64,000 nucleotides of DNA from Campylobacter mucosalis (GTDB taxonomy: Bacteria; Campylobacterota; Campylobacteria; Campylobacterales; Campylobacteraceae), in the NCBI RefSeq assembly GCF_013372205.1, contig NZ_CP053831.1:1488001-1552000 (forward strand), read 5' to 3'. Below, one piece after another: positions 1 through 8,377 of this stretch (positions within the stretch are counted from its first letter, which is position 1; the number at the start of each line of letters is the position of its first letter). A program made the translations under genes and the position numbers. The notes below the pieces were generated by a model. The model saw nothing but the letters and a program-made list of their open reading frames with translations, had not been told where the DNA came from and did no database searches.

Positions 1-612
1 TCATATTACCTTTTTTTCTTCTCCGCTAAACAGTCGCTTGATGTTTGGAATATGCTTGTAAAACACGATATATGCGATTATTAAGATTGGTGCGTGTGAG
101 TGTATATTGGCTTGTGGGCTTACGATAAAACTAGAGATTACAAGTGCTAGGAGTGCCAAAAGCGAGGCTAATGAGCTTATTTTAAGCACTTTTGCAACCA
201 CAAACCAAACAACAAGTGCGATAAGAAGCTCAATAGGAAGAAAAAATCCAAGAACTCCAGCACCAGTTGCCACGCCTTTGCCACCCTCAAATTTTAAAAA
301 CGGCGAAAAGCAGTGTCCTACCACCGAAAGCACCGCCATAGCCCAAAGGGTGTGTTCACTAAGCCCCATTGTCTTACCGATAACAAGTGGCAAAAGTCCC
401 TTTAAAACGTCAAAAACGATGGTTAAGACGGCTATTTTTTTAGCAAGTTTTGGATCTTTTTCTTTTAATACTCGCAAGACATTTGTAGCACCAATACTTT
501 TGCTACCAGACTCCGTAATATTAACACCTGCAAAAATTTTACCAAATATCAAACCAAACGGAATACCACCTAAAACATAAGCAACCAAATAAGCTATTAA
601 ATTTTCGTTCAT
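1..612 (-). CDS. plsY: Acyl-phosphate:glycerol-3-phosphate acyltransferase PlsY
   Basis: This is an integral membrane enzyme that moves the acyl group of acyl-phosphate onto glycerol-3-phosphate, the first acylation in phospholipid synthesis. The 203-residue product is full family length. It opens with a membrane segment ending in GGIPFGLIFGK, followed by SGSKSIGATNVLR (family SGNxGATN-type motif) and GHCFSPFLKFEGGKGVATGAG (family GHxFPxFLxFKGGKGVAT signature), with further hydrophobic segments. The stop codon lies at the window edge, so the gene is complete. It is the last gene of the leftward run and starts 55 bp after the HerA-like gene. Family identity is from recognised motifs. Confidence 0.95.
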   Translation of the reverse strand: MNENLIAYLVAYVLGGIPFGLIFGKIFAGVNITESGSKSIGATNVLRVLKEKDPKLAKKIAVLTIVFDVLKGLLPLVIGKTMGLSEHTLWAMAVLSVVGHCFSPFLKFEGGKGVATGAGVLGFFLPIELLIALVVWFVVAKVLKISSLASLLALLALVISSFIVSPQANIHSHAPILIIAYIVFYKHIPNIKRLFSGEEKKVI

Positions 613-666
613 TTTCTACCTTTAAAAACGCAGATGATAGTTAAAATTTGCTGATGATTTTATAAA

Positions 667-2958
667 TTATCTCCATAAAAGCACTATTTTTTCATCATAA
701 ATATCGCTTTTTTTAGGAGCTAAAGATATGACATTTAGCTTTAAATTTTCAATATCATAGGCAGACTTTAGCGTTGATACTTCTTGATTAAAGTCCTCTA
801 AAAGCAAGTCAATCCTAGCATTTAGCTCATCTACACTCTGTTCGCTAAGCTTTACGTCATCTCTATCTTTTAGAACTTTGTTTGCACTTTTAACACCAGT
901 TGCTATCTTGCCAACACTAGTCTTGCTAATGCCCCTTGAGCCACCCAAAAACGCACCAAGCAAACTAGCTCCGATACTAATGACAGCGTCAAGTCCACTT
1001 GCCTTCATCTCCCTTTGCTCTTTTTCTAGTTTTACAGCAGCTTTGTTCAGCTTATCCTCTAGCTTAAGCTTCTCGGCTTCAAATTTCTTGGTTAACTCAG
1101 CAGTTTTAGCCTCTAAAATTTCATTGCACCTGTCTGATAGTCTTATATAAAATTGCTCTTTGCTCTCATTTGGATCTGAGTTTAAGCCCATTGCCTCAAA
1201 TAGCTCAAGTCTTTCACTTCTAAATACAAAATCTTTAAAGTCGCGTTCAAAAGTGCTAAAATTCTTAGCACTTTGTATAAAGCTTGGTAAAATTTCATAG
1301 CTAACACCATCACGCTGAGTGCCTATGCTAACGTGTGCATTTTGACTGGCTTGTTCCCACTCAATGCCATTTTGAGCCTCGTCAAGAGCGTAAATATAGC
1401 TAACATTTTTAACGACATCAACGCCTTTTTTAGCGTCATAGTATCTTACCTTTGCACTCGCAAACAAAGATGGTTTAAGCGTATTTGACTCGCTTATGGC
1501 AAAAATTTGCTCTATTTGGTTTGAGAGTATTGGCTTTACGCTGGTTTTGTTTGTCACTTTATCGTGAATGGTGTTTGAGTTGGCTTTTCTTTCGCTCATT
1601 AAATTTGAAATTTGCTCACGAGAGAGCGGTCCTTTTAGATAGCTTAACGCCCAGCGTGTGCTTATGACATTTAAGCCATCTTCGTTTATATTTTTTACCA
1701 AAAAATGGCGTTTGGCTAAATTTGATATGATATTTTCTATGTCTGATTTTTCCGCACCAGAGCCTGAAATTCCAGTTAATCCGTCTATGACACGGGCTTT
1801 ATCCTGAGCCGTTTGAAGCCTTCCTATAAACCAAGTGCCTATGTTGCTAAGTCCCTTATAATCAAGATCGACAGGGTTTTGGGTGCTAAGGATACAGCCT
1901 AAACCAAACGCACGAGCCTGTTTAAGAAGCGTGAGCATAGGTGTTTTTGACGGCGGATTTGCATTTGGCGGGAAAAAGCCAAAAATTTCATCCATATAAA
2001 GAATCGCACGAAGTGAGCTAGTTCCCTCTGTTGTCCTCATCCAAGCTATTATCTCATTTAATAAAAGCGTAACAAAAAACATCCTCTCGGCGTCATTTAA
2101 ATGAGAGATCGTAAAAATATTGCACTTTGCTTTGCCATTTTCATCAAAGAGCATTTTTGAAATTTCAAGCCTATCGCCCTCACTCCAGCCCTTAAAGCTA
2201 GGACTTGCAAGAAGTGCATTTATCTTCATAGCAAGTTTCATACGCTCACTACTTGGATAAAATGTTTCAACGTCAAAAACGCCTATTTTTGCAAACGGAG
2301 GATTAGCTATAAAGCCTATGAGTTCTTCGATACTAACGTCCCTACCCTCTTTAAATTTTGTATCAAATATCGCACAAATAAGCAGCTGCTCTTTTGAGCT
2401 CATATCCTCATCACTAATGCCAATAAGCGACAAAACCGAGGCCGAAAGCGAGTTTATATAAGCCACAAAGCTCTCATCATCAGTGATTTTTGGACAAGCA
2501 AAATCGCTTAAAAGTGCCACTCCGACACCAGCTTGGCTCTTTGGAGTATAGATAGTAAAATTTGCACTATTTTTGAAATTTCTTACTCTTTCTAAGCTTT
2601 GAAAGCTATTTTCAATGCCCTTTTTCCAGCTTTCACTCTCGCTTTGTGCCATTTGCTCACGGCTTAAGCCCTTATTTTGAGCTTCATTTTCATCGATAAA
2701 TGGCAAAAACTCATCGGGGCTTAAATCGCTAAAAGCCAAAGCAAGGTTTGTCATATCGCCCTTTGGGTCGATTATAATACTTGGAATATTATCTATACAC
2801 GCCTCTTCAAGCAAAGTAATGCCAAGTCCGGTCTTTCCACTACCAGTCATACCGATGATAGCTGCGTGGGTAGTTAGATCCTTGTTTTTGTAAAAAAACG
2901 GCTCGCTATCCTTAAGTCCAACGTAAAATAGTTTTAAATTTTCCTGTATTGTTTTCAT
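667..2958 (-). CDS. HerA-like (DUF853-type) ATPase
   Basis: The 763-residue product is a HerA/FtsK-superfamily P-loop ATPase of the DUF853 (YjgR) type. These proteins are hexameric pumps or helicases whose cellular role is mostly unknown. A Walker A motif GMTGSGKT is at residues 36-43, followed by SIIIDPKGD, an acidic AILYMDEIFGFFPP Walker B and an SxQNPVDLDYKG segment typical of HerA-like proteins. Residues from about 600 form a coiled-coil tail (AKTAELTKKFEAEKLKLEDK). The gene starts 4 bp after the PilZ gene, so the two are probably co-transcribed. A link to cyclic-di-GMP signalling through that neighbour is only inference. Confidence 0.85.
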   Translation of the reverse strand: MKTIQENLKLFYVGLKDSEPFFYKNKDLTTHAAIIGMTGSGKTGLGITLLEEACIDNIPSIIIDPKGDMTNLALAFSDLSPDEFLPFIDENEAQNKGLSREQMAQSESESWKKGIENSFQSLERVRNFKNSANFTIYTPKSQAGVGVALLSDFACPKITDDESFVAYINSLSASVLSLIGISDEDMSSKEQLLICAIFDTKFKEGRDVSIEELIGFIANPPFAKIGVFDVETFYPSSERMKLAMKINALLASPSFKGWSEGDRLEISKMLFDENGKAKCNIFTISHLNDAERMFFVTLLLNEIIAWMRTTEGTSSLRAILYMDEIFGFFPPNANPPSKTPMLTLLKQARAFGLGCILSTQNPVDLDYKGLSNIGTWFIGRLQTAQDKARVIDGLTGISGSGAEKSDIENIISNLAKRHFLVKNINEDGLNVISTRWALSYLKGPLSREQISNLMSERKANSNTIHDKVTNKTSVKPILSNQIEQIFAISESNTLKPSLFASAKVRYYDAKKGVDVVKNVSYIYALDEAQNGIEWEQASQNAHVSIGTQRDGVSYEILPSFIQSAKNFSTFERDFKDFVFRSERLELFEAMGLNSDPNESKEQFYIRLSDRCNEILEAKTAELTKKFEAEKLKLEDKLNKAAVKLEKEQREMKASGLDAVISIGASLLGAFLGGSRGISKTSVGKIATGVKSANKVLKDRDDVKLSEQSVDELNARIDLLLEDFNQEVSTLKSAYDIENLKLNVISLAPKKSDIYDEKIVLLWR

Positions 2959-2962
2959 TATT

Positions 2963-3970
2963 TTACCTGTATAAATTTACTTGTTTTCTTAACTCTTCAA
3001 GGGTTTCATCAACCCGCCTATCTATGAAATTTTCAAATACTTTTGTATCGTTGTTTGGCGTTAGTTGCATACAATATCGCATAAAGCCGTTATAGTTTAT
3101 CTGTGCGACTAGCTCTAGCTCTAAATTTATATTTGTCGGTTCAGATGAGTCTAAAAATATATCAAAATTTGCGTTTAAAATTTCCTTCTCATCAAATTTC
3201 AAATCCTGTGAACCAAGCACACTTAAGCCACCTTTTGATATATCATAGATGTTGCCATTTAAACTAAGCTCTTTTCCAGTAAGTTTGACCCTTGTAAAGC
3301 TTGAGGGATGAACGCGTGGAGAGGTTCTAAGACTAGCACTCATCTTATCAATGTATGTAAAATTTCCAAGCCTTACGCACTCATCAGCGATATTAATCTC
3401 TAAAATTTCAGCTTTAATGTGCTTAGCAAGATGACTATTTTTTACAATGTAGGCGTTTTTTTCTTGTTTCATTGCTAAAATTTGCATTATATCAACGCTA
3501 AAAACAACGCTACTATCGTCAATCTCAACGATATGCCCTTGATAAGAGATATTTACGCCATCATACAAATTTAAAAAAACTATGTCCGTGCCGTCATCTT
3601 GCATACGCTTAAAGCTATTTATCGGATGCTCATATACCAGACTCTCTTCTGGCTCTTGCTTTTCTAAACTGCTAACAAACGTACGGACATTGCCTACTAA
3701 TCCTAATAAATCATCTTTATCATTATAGCTTAAAATCAAATTTAAAAGGGTAAAATTTAAAACAGCACTAAAGGTCTGCTCATCTAGGCTAGAAATTTTA
3801 GTTTTTGTGCTCTCTAAATTGGCACTATTTGTCACGATATGGTTAAAAATCTCATCAAAAATTTCAACCAAATAGTCTTTATTTGTAATCTTTGGATTTT
3901 GTGTGCAGAATTTTAAAACATTGGCTAAAAACAGCTGTTTTAAATCGTAAATTTTCTCGTCCAGACCCAT
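2963..3970 (-). CDS. PilZ-domain-like protein
   Basis: The 335-residue product has an alpha-helical N-terminal half with no recognised domain. Its C-terminal half looks like a PilZ domain, the common cyclic-di-GMP receptor. An arginine-rich LRTSPRVHPSSFTRVKL stretch at about residue 215 is followed by a DISKGGLSVLG motif (family [D/N]xSxxG), the two parts that bind the dinucleotide in PilZ proteins. No signal peptide or membrane segment is visible, so it is probably cytoplasmic. A role in motility or surface control would fit the neighbouring flagellar genes but is not shown by the sequence. Confidence 0.75.
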   Translation of the reverse strand: MGLDEKIYDLKQLFLANVLKFCTQNPKITNKDYLVEIFDEIFNHIVTNSANLESTKTKISSLDEQTFSAVLNFTLLNLILSYNDKDDLLGLVGNVRTFVSSLEKQEPEESLVYEHPINSFKRMQDDGTDIVFLNLYDGVNISYQGHIVEIDDSSVVFSVDIMQILAMKQEKNAYIVKNSHLAKHIKAEILEINIADECVRLGNFTYIDKMSASLRTSPRVHPSSFTRVKLTGKELSLNGNIYDISKGGLSVLGSQDLKFDEKEILNANFDIFLDSSEPTNINLELELVAQINYNGFMRYCMQLTPNNDTKVFENFIDRRVDETLEELRKQVNLYR

Positions 3971-4039
3971 AATAAGCTCCGAATTTTTTTAAGATTATAA
4001 CACAGATTTGCTTTTAAATATATAAGGAAATTTGAAGAT

Positions 4040-4060
4040 AAGGGCGATTATCTCGCCCTT
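4040..4060 (-). terminator. Hairpin terminator after ahpC
   Basis: An 8-bp stem AAGGGCGA/TCGCCCTT with a 5-nt loop lies 13 bp past the ahpC stop codon. It is GC-rich in an AT-rich gap, so it most likely ends the single-gene ahpC transcript. Confidence 0.7.
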
Positions 4061-4072
4061 TGGATTTGTTTA

Positions 4073-4672
4073 TTATAGTTTGCTTTCGTTTTTAGAAAGA
4101 TAGTCAGCAACGCCTTCTGTGTTTGGCTTCATACCAGCGTCGCCTTTATGCCAACCAGCAGGGCAAACTTCGCCGTGCTCATTTGTAAACAGCATTGTAT
4201 CTACCATTCTTATCATCTCATCGATGTTTCTGCCAAGTGGTAGGTCGTTTATAACTGCGTGGCGAACGGTTCCGTCTTTATCAAGTAAGAATGATCCACG
4301 AAGTGCTACACCAGCCTCCTCGATAAGAACATCAAAGCCACGAGCGATAGATTTTGTCATATCTGCTACGATTGGGAAGCGAACTTTACCGATACCACCT
4401 TTATTTACCGGTGTCTCTTTCCACGCAAAGTGTGAGAACTGATTATCGCAAGACACTGCTATAACCTCAATACCACGAGCCTTAAACTCATCATATCTTT
4501 TATCAAACGCTATAATTTCGCTTGGACAAACAAATGTAAAGTCCATAGGATAAAAGAACACCACTGCACCCTTTTCGCCTATATTTTTATAAAGGTTAAA
4601 ATCATTTACGATTTGATTGTTTCCTAAAACTGCTGCAGCTGTAAAGTCAGGTGCTTTTTTTGTTACTAACAT
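4073..4672 (-). CDS. ahpC: Alkyl hydroperoxide reductase C (2-Cys peroxiredoxin)
   Basis: This cytoplasmic peroxidase reduces hydrogen peroxide, organic peroxides and peroxynitrite. The 199-residue product is typical AhpC/Prx1 length. The peroxidatic cysteine is in DFTFVCPSEI (about residue 49) and the resolving cysteine in GEVCPAGW (about residue 170), so it is a typical 2-Cys enzyme. No ahpF is adjacent; in epsilonproteobacteria electrons usually come from thioredoxin. The gene appears to be a single unit, with its own -10 box upstream, a strong AAGGAG-type ribosome site and a hairpin behind it. Regulation by PerR or Fur is known for the genus, but I did not identify an operator. Confidence 0.96.
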   Translation of the reverse strand: MLVTKKAPDFTAAAVLGNNQIVNDFNLYKNIGEKGAVVFFYPMDFTFVCPSEIIAFDKRYDEFKARGIEVIAVSCDNQFSHFAWKETPVNKGGIGKVRFPIVADMTKSIARGFDVLIEEAGVALRGSFLLDKDGTVRHAVINDLPLGRNIDEMIRMVDTMLFTNEHGEVCPAGWHKGDAGMKPNTEGVADYLSKNESKL

Positions 4673-4708
4673 AATTTTCTCCTTGTAATAAAATTTATCA
4701 ATTGCGAA

Positions 4709-4714
4709 ATTATA
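4709..4714 (-). promoter_or_regulatory. Probable -10 box of ahpC
   Basis: Read on the minus strand this is TATAAT, 37 bp upstream of the ahpC start codon and followed by an AAGGAG-type ribosome site. Campylobacter sigma-70 promoters are usually defined by this element rather than by a -35 box. Confidence 0.6.
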
Positions 4715-4765
4715 TCTATTTAAACTAAATCTTGCCTTAATATGAAAAAATTTTGTTAAATCTCA

Positions 4766-5611
4766 CTACTGTTCAATATCAAGCTTATCTTTGTAACTAT
4801 TTAAATTGTTCTGTCTATCTTGCAAAAACGCACCTAGCTTCTTTTTATTCTCCTCAAAAAAGGCTCTAAAATCGCTCTCATTTTGGATATTTTCCTCACC
4901 AAAACGATCCAAAAGGACGTTTGAACTGCCTAAAATCACAAGATATTTTCTATTTTCATAACTTAATAAAACAAGCCTATTTGTCTGATCAAGTGGTCTT
5001 TCAAATATGATATTTACATCTGCATTTTGATTAGGAAAGAGCCAATTTGCCGACTTTTGCTGGATTTTGTTTGCTTTAATATTTGGGCTTTGTTTAGCTA
5101 TCATAAATTTTTTAAGCAAAAACAAAAATACAAGCAACGCCAAAAGGACACCAAGCACCATAAAATACTTAGTATCAACGATTGGCTCACTCTGTTCTGG
5201 TGCCGTTTGCAAACTCACACTTGCTTGTGGTAAATTTTGAAGTTGCTGTGGTGTATTTTTAGGGGTCACTCGTATCCTAAGCCCAAAACCATCGGTTGTT
5301 TTTGAAGCATTTACGACAATAGGTTCTTTTGATTTTAAATTTAGTGATAGAGAATTTTGCCTTGGTTCAATCGAAAATTCATCAAAAATTTTAGAATTCA
5401 CGTTTTTTGAAATTTTCTCTTCGTAGCTTAGGGAATTTAATATAAGCGAGGTCGTGTCTTTTTCTCTTTTTTGAAAAATATTGCCCTCATAAGGAGCGTC
5501 AAAACTAAGCATTATATCGACTCTATCGACTCTCTCGTATACATTATAAGTTAGTAAATTTGCACCAAAAATTGGCAATAAAAATGTAAAAAATAGTATT
5601 AAAATTCTCAT
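4766..5611 (-). CDS. fliO: FliO-like flagellar export component with a periplasmic domain
   Basis: The 281-residue product begins with a signal-anchor-like segment (ILILFFTFLLPIFGA). It continues with about 110 residues of predicted periplasmic beta-rich sequence, has a membrane segment near residues 148-166 (YFMVLGVLLALLVFLFLLKK), and ends in a cytoplasmic region with ERPLDQTNRLVLL and YLVILGSSNVLLDRF, which fits the FliO family. FliO assists assembly of the FliP-FliQ-FliR export gate. The start overlaps the end of fliN by 4 bp. Helicobacter and Campylobacter FliO homologues are reported next to fliN with this extra periplasmic part; I rely on memory for that. The name is inferred from topology and context. 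Confidence 0.7.
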   Translation of the reverse strand: MRILILFFTFLLPIFGANLLTYNVYERVDRVDIMLSFDAPYEGNIFQKREKDTTSLILNSLSYEEKISKNVNSKIFDEFSIEPRQNSLSLNLKSKEPIVVNASKTTDGFGLRIRVTPKNTPQQLQNLPQASVSLQTAPEQSEPIVDTKYFMVLGVLLALLVFLFLLKKFMIAKQSPNIKANKIQQKSANWLFPNQNADVNIIFERPLDQTNRLVLLSYENRKYLVILGSSNVLLDRFGEENIQNESDFRAFFEENKKKLGAFLQDRQNNLNSYKDKLDIEQ

Positions 5612-5931
5612 AAAAGCTCTTTTTTGAAGTATTGAATTACCGATTTTGAGTCCAAAATTTCATTGATACGAATCGCTAGGTTTTTCTCATAAACCATAAC
5701 TTCGCCCTTGCCAAAAATTCTGTTATTTATGTATAGCTCAACGCTCTCGCCGGCTGGTTTTTCAAGGTCGATAACCGAACCCTGCTCAAATTTCATAAGC
5801 TCTTTTATGCTAACGGTTGTCGTGCCAAGCTCAGCGATAAAATCAACGCTAATATCCATAAGCTCGTCATAACTTTTAAACAGGCCAAGCGGAGAGAGCG
5901 TCTCTAATACTACGTCCTCTTCTTCACTCAT
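5608..5931 (-). CDS. fliN: Flagellar motor switch protein FliN
   Basis: The 107-residue product is a SpoA-domain switch protein that forms the lower C-ring and helps set the direction of flagellar rotation. The domain spans roughly residues 30-100, with the family pattern around VSIKELMKFEQGSVIDLEKPAGESVELYINNRIFGKGEVMV. It sits in a tight overlapping set: its start overlaps the end of the CheX-like gene by 4 bp and its end overlaps the start of fliO by 4 bp, so the three are translationally coupled. Confidence 0.93.
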   Translation of the reverse strand: MSEEEDVVLETLSPLGLFKSYDELMDISVDFIAELGTTTVSIKELMKFEQGSVIDLEKPAGESVELYINNRIFGKGEVMVYEKNLAIRINEILDSKSVIQYFKKELL

Positions 5932-6347
5932 GCTTTTTTAAATCCTATTTGAAATGTTCTGTTTTTCATCTTATAGATTAGTTTTTCATCAAGTTTGACG
6001 TTAAAATTTGCCACTTCGCCTAAAAATTCAGGTGTGCCAAGTTTGTAGTTACTGCCGTCAGTTTCGCTTAAAATAATCTTTGCCTTGCCAACAATCTGAT
6101 TTGCAATCTCTTTGCAAAGATCGTCTAAATCGGCGTCTTGCAAATCTTTTGAGCCAAAAAATGCCCTTGCAAAGTGTTTTAGTGTATCTTTTTTAAAAAA
6201 TAGATAAAAATGAAACTCCGCGCCGTCTTTATAAAGTGGTATGCTTGAGCCATAAAAGCCCTTACCTAGCGTGTTTGCGTCTTCTACTTCAAAGCCTAGC
6301 GTTTTTGTGCAAAGAAATTTTACCGCACTATCTACAACAGATTTCAT
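5928..6347 (-). CDS. CheX-like chemotaxis/flagellar protein
   Basis: The 139-residue product (start at 6347) resembles the CheX/CheC family. The segment LCKEIANQIVGKAKIIL keeps the family E-x2-N helix that carries catalytic residues in CheX-type phosphatases of CheY-P. I chose the ATG at 6347 because GGGGAGAG lies directly upstream; the longer frame to 6404 has no ribosome site. It heads the overlapping cheX-fliN-fliO set, which supports a job at the motor switch. Phosphatase activity is inferred from the family. The gene lies 66 bp after trpA and may also be read through from the trp operon. Confidence 0.65.
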   Translation of the reverse strand: MKSVVDSAVKFLCTKTLGFEVEDANTLGKGFYGSSIPLYKDGAEFHFYLFFKKDTLKHFARAFFGSKDLQDADLDDLCKEIANQIVGKAKIILSETDGSNYKLGTPEFLGEVANFNVKLDEKLIYKMKNRTFQIGFKKA

Positions 6348-6412
6348 ACTCTCCCCTTTGGGTTTTGATTTATTTTTTATTATACTTTTATGTTTATAAA
6401 ACAACTCTAAAT

Positions 6413-7165
6413 TTAGCCAAAAAGCTCACTTATCTTTTTATTTAACTCATTACCGCTAAAATTTGCTGTTAATTTTACAATCTGGGTGCCTATTATCGCT
6501 CCGTTTGCGTATGATTTTACGGCTTTAACATCATCTTTGTTTTTTATGCCAAAACCAACGGCAACTGGCAGATCACTTTTTTGCTTTAACTCGCCGACTA
6601 ATTTAGCTAAACGCTCGTGTCCAGCGGACTTTGAGCCACTTACGCCAATAGCTCCGATAGCATAGATAAAGCCACTACCACGAGTTAAAATTTTATCAGT
6701 CCTGTAAGCTGATGTCACGCTAATTAGTGGCACGAGAGCTAGATTGTATTTTTCGCAAAGCCTTGCAACTTCGCCATTTTCTTCAAAAGGTAAGTCTGGA
6801 ATTATAAATCCGCTAACCCCACACTCTGCACTTTTTTTGATAAAATTCTCAACGCCGTATGCAAAGATAAGATTAAAATAGACTAAAAATACGATTGGCT
6901 TGTGGAATTTTCCCTTGCAATCATCTAAAATTTCAAAGATTGTATCGGTATTTACGCCCTTTGCTGCCGTGCTAAAACTAGCCTCGGCAATTAGTTTGCC
7001 ATCAGCCAAAGGATCAGAGTAAGGAATTCCAAGTTCAAGCAGATCAAGGCAGCTTTCATCGTAGTTTGCTAAAAACTCTTTTGTATGATCAACGCTTGGA
7101 TAACCAGCCACGATATAGCCGATATTTGCCTTTTTATTTTCAAATGCTTTTGCGATTTTATCCAT
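6413..7165 (-). CDS. trpA: Tryptophan synthase alpha chain
   Basis: The TrpA product cleaves indole-3-glycerol phosphate to indole and glyceraldehyde-3-phosphate. A 250-residue TIM barrel is visible with [14 protein letters not shown] (containing the catalytic Glu and Asp region), an [10 protein letters not shown] stretch and a phosphate-binding VAVGFGIKN near the C terminus. I place the start at the ATG at 7165, with AAGGAAA in front, inside the 3' end of trpB. The 8-bp overlap is expected for co-translated alpha and beta subunits. It is the last biosynthetic gene of the trp operon. Confidence 0.95.
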   Translation of the reverse strand: MDKIAKAFENKKANIGYIVAGYPSVDHTKEFLANYDESCLDLLELGIPYSDPLADGKLIAEASFSTAAKGVNTDTIFEILDDCKGKFHKPIVFLVYFNLIFAYGVENFIKKSAECGVSGFIIPDLPFEENGEVARLCEKYNLALVPLISVTSAYRTDKILTRGSGFIYAIGAIGVSGSKSAGHERLAKLVGELKQKSDLPVAVGFGIKNKDDVKAVKSYANGAIIGTQIVKLTANFSGNELNKKISELFG

Positions 7166-8339
7166 AAATTTTTCCTTTTTCATAGCTCATAATTGTGTTT
7201 ATATCCTTATCGCCTCTGCCTGAAATATTTACGATGATTGTCTTTTTCTCACTTAAATTTGGGCAGAGTTTTTCAAGATAAGCTAGGGCGTGTGAGCTTT
7301 CAATGGCTGGGATTATGCCCTCTAAACGGCTTAGAAGTTTTAGGGCGTTTATGCACTCATCATCGGTTATGGCTTCGTATTTTACGCGCCCACTCGTGTG
7401 TAAATGAGCGTGCTGTGGGCCAACGCCCGGGTAGTCAAGCCCAGCTGAAATGCTATGAACCTCTTCAATCATACCAAATTTGTCCTGCAAAACGATCGTT
7501 TTCATTCCGTGGATAATGCCGTCCCTGCCGTTTGTAAGCGTAGCTGCGTGATATGGCGTGTCCGCCCCAAGCCCACCAGCTTCAATGCCTACTAAACGGA
7601 CGCTAGTGTCAGCTAAAAATTCATTAAAAATCCCAATCGCATTGCTACCGCCACCAACACAAGCGATGATGTAGTCGGCTTTGACGCCATATTCGTTTAG
7701 CTGTGCCTTGGTTTCACGTCCGATTACGTTTTGAAAATCCCTAACGATCATCGGATAAGGGTGTGGGCCAACTGCCGAGCCGATGACGTAAAATACGCTC
7801 TCAATCTCATTTACCCACGCCTGAATGGCAGCTGTTGTTGCCTCTTTTAGCGTTTTTAAGCCCTCATCTATGCTTACCAAATTTGCGCCAAGAAGCTTCA
7901 TTCGGTAGGCGTTTAGCTCCTGCCTAGCGATATCAACCGCACCCATATAAACGTCGCACTCTAAGCCCAAAAGTGCCGCCGCAGTCGCAGTCGCCACGCC
8001 GTGCTGACCAGCACCGGTTTCGGCTAAAATCTTTTTTTTACCCATTTTTTTTGCCAAAAGTGCCTGTGCTAGGGCGTTGTTTATCTTGTGAGCACCCGTG
8101 TGATTTAGGTCTTCACGCTTTAAGTAAATCTCGTGTCCGTAGTGCTTTGAGAGACGTTTTGCGTGATAAAGTGGGCTTGGACGACCGACATAATTTTTAA
8201 GCAAATCATCGAGCTCGGCTTTAAATTCGCTCGTTTTTGCGATTTTTTCATACGCATTTTCTAGCTCATCAAGTGCAAACATCGCAGTTTCAGGCACAAA
8301 CTGCCCGCCGTAATTTCCGAAGTATGATTTTGGGTTCAT
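7158..8339 (-). CDS. trpB: Tryptophan synthase beta chain
   Basis: This PLP-dependent enzyme condenses indole with serine to form tryptophan. The 393-residue product is full length. The PLP lysine is in [11 protein letters not shown] (about residue 83), the catalytic region follows in [14 protein letters not shown], and the glycine-rich phosphate site is [10 protein letters not shown]. It overlaps trpA by 8 bp, as is normal. Unlike the usual Campylobacter order, the gene upstream is not trpF but a large ATPase gene ending only 38 bp before the trpB start. Expression of trpB/trpA therefore probably depends on reading through that gene. Confidence 0.97.
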   Translation of the reverse strand: MNPKSYFGNYGGQFVPETAMFALDELENAYEKIAKTSEFKAELDDLLKNYVGRPSPLYHAKRLSKHYGHEIYLKREDLNHTGAHKINNALAQALLAKKMGKKKILAETGAGQHGVATATAAALLGLECDVYMGAVDIARQELNAYRMKLLGANLVSIDEGLKTLKEATTAAIQAWVNEIESVFYVIGSAVGPHPYPMIVRDFQNVIGRETKAQLNEYGVKADYIIACVGGGSNAIGIFNEFLADTSVRLVGIEAGGLGADTPYHAATLTNGRDGIIHGMKTIVLQDKFGMIEEVHSISAGLDYPGVGPQHAHLHTSGRVKYEAITDDECINALKLLSRLEGIIPAIESSHALAYLEKLCPNLSEKKTIIVNISGRGDKDINTIMSYEKGKIYG

Positions 8340-8377
8340 TAGTATCCTTTTATTTAACTATTTTATTTGAAATTTTC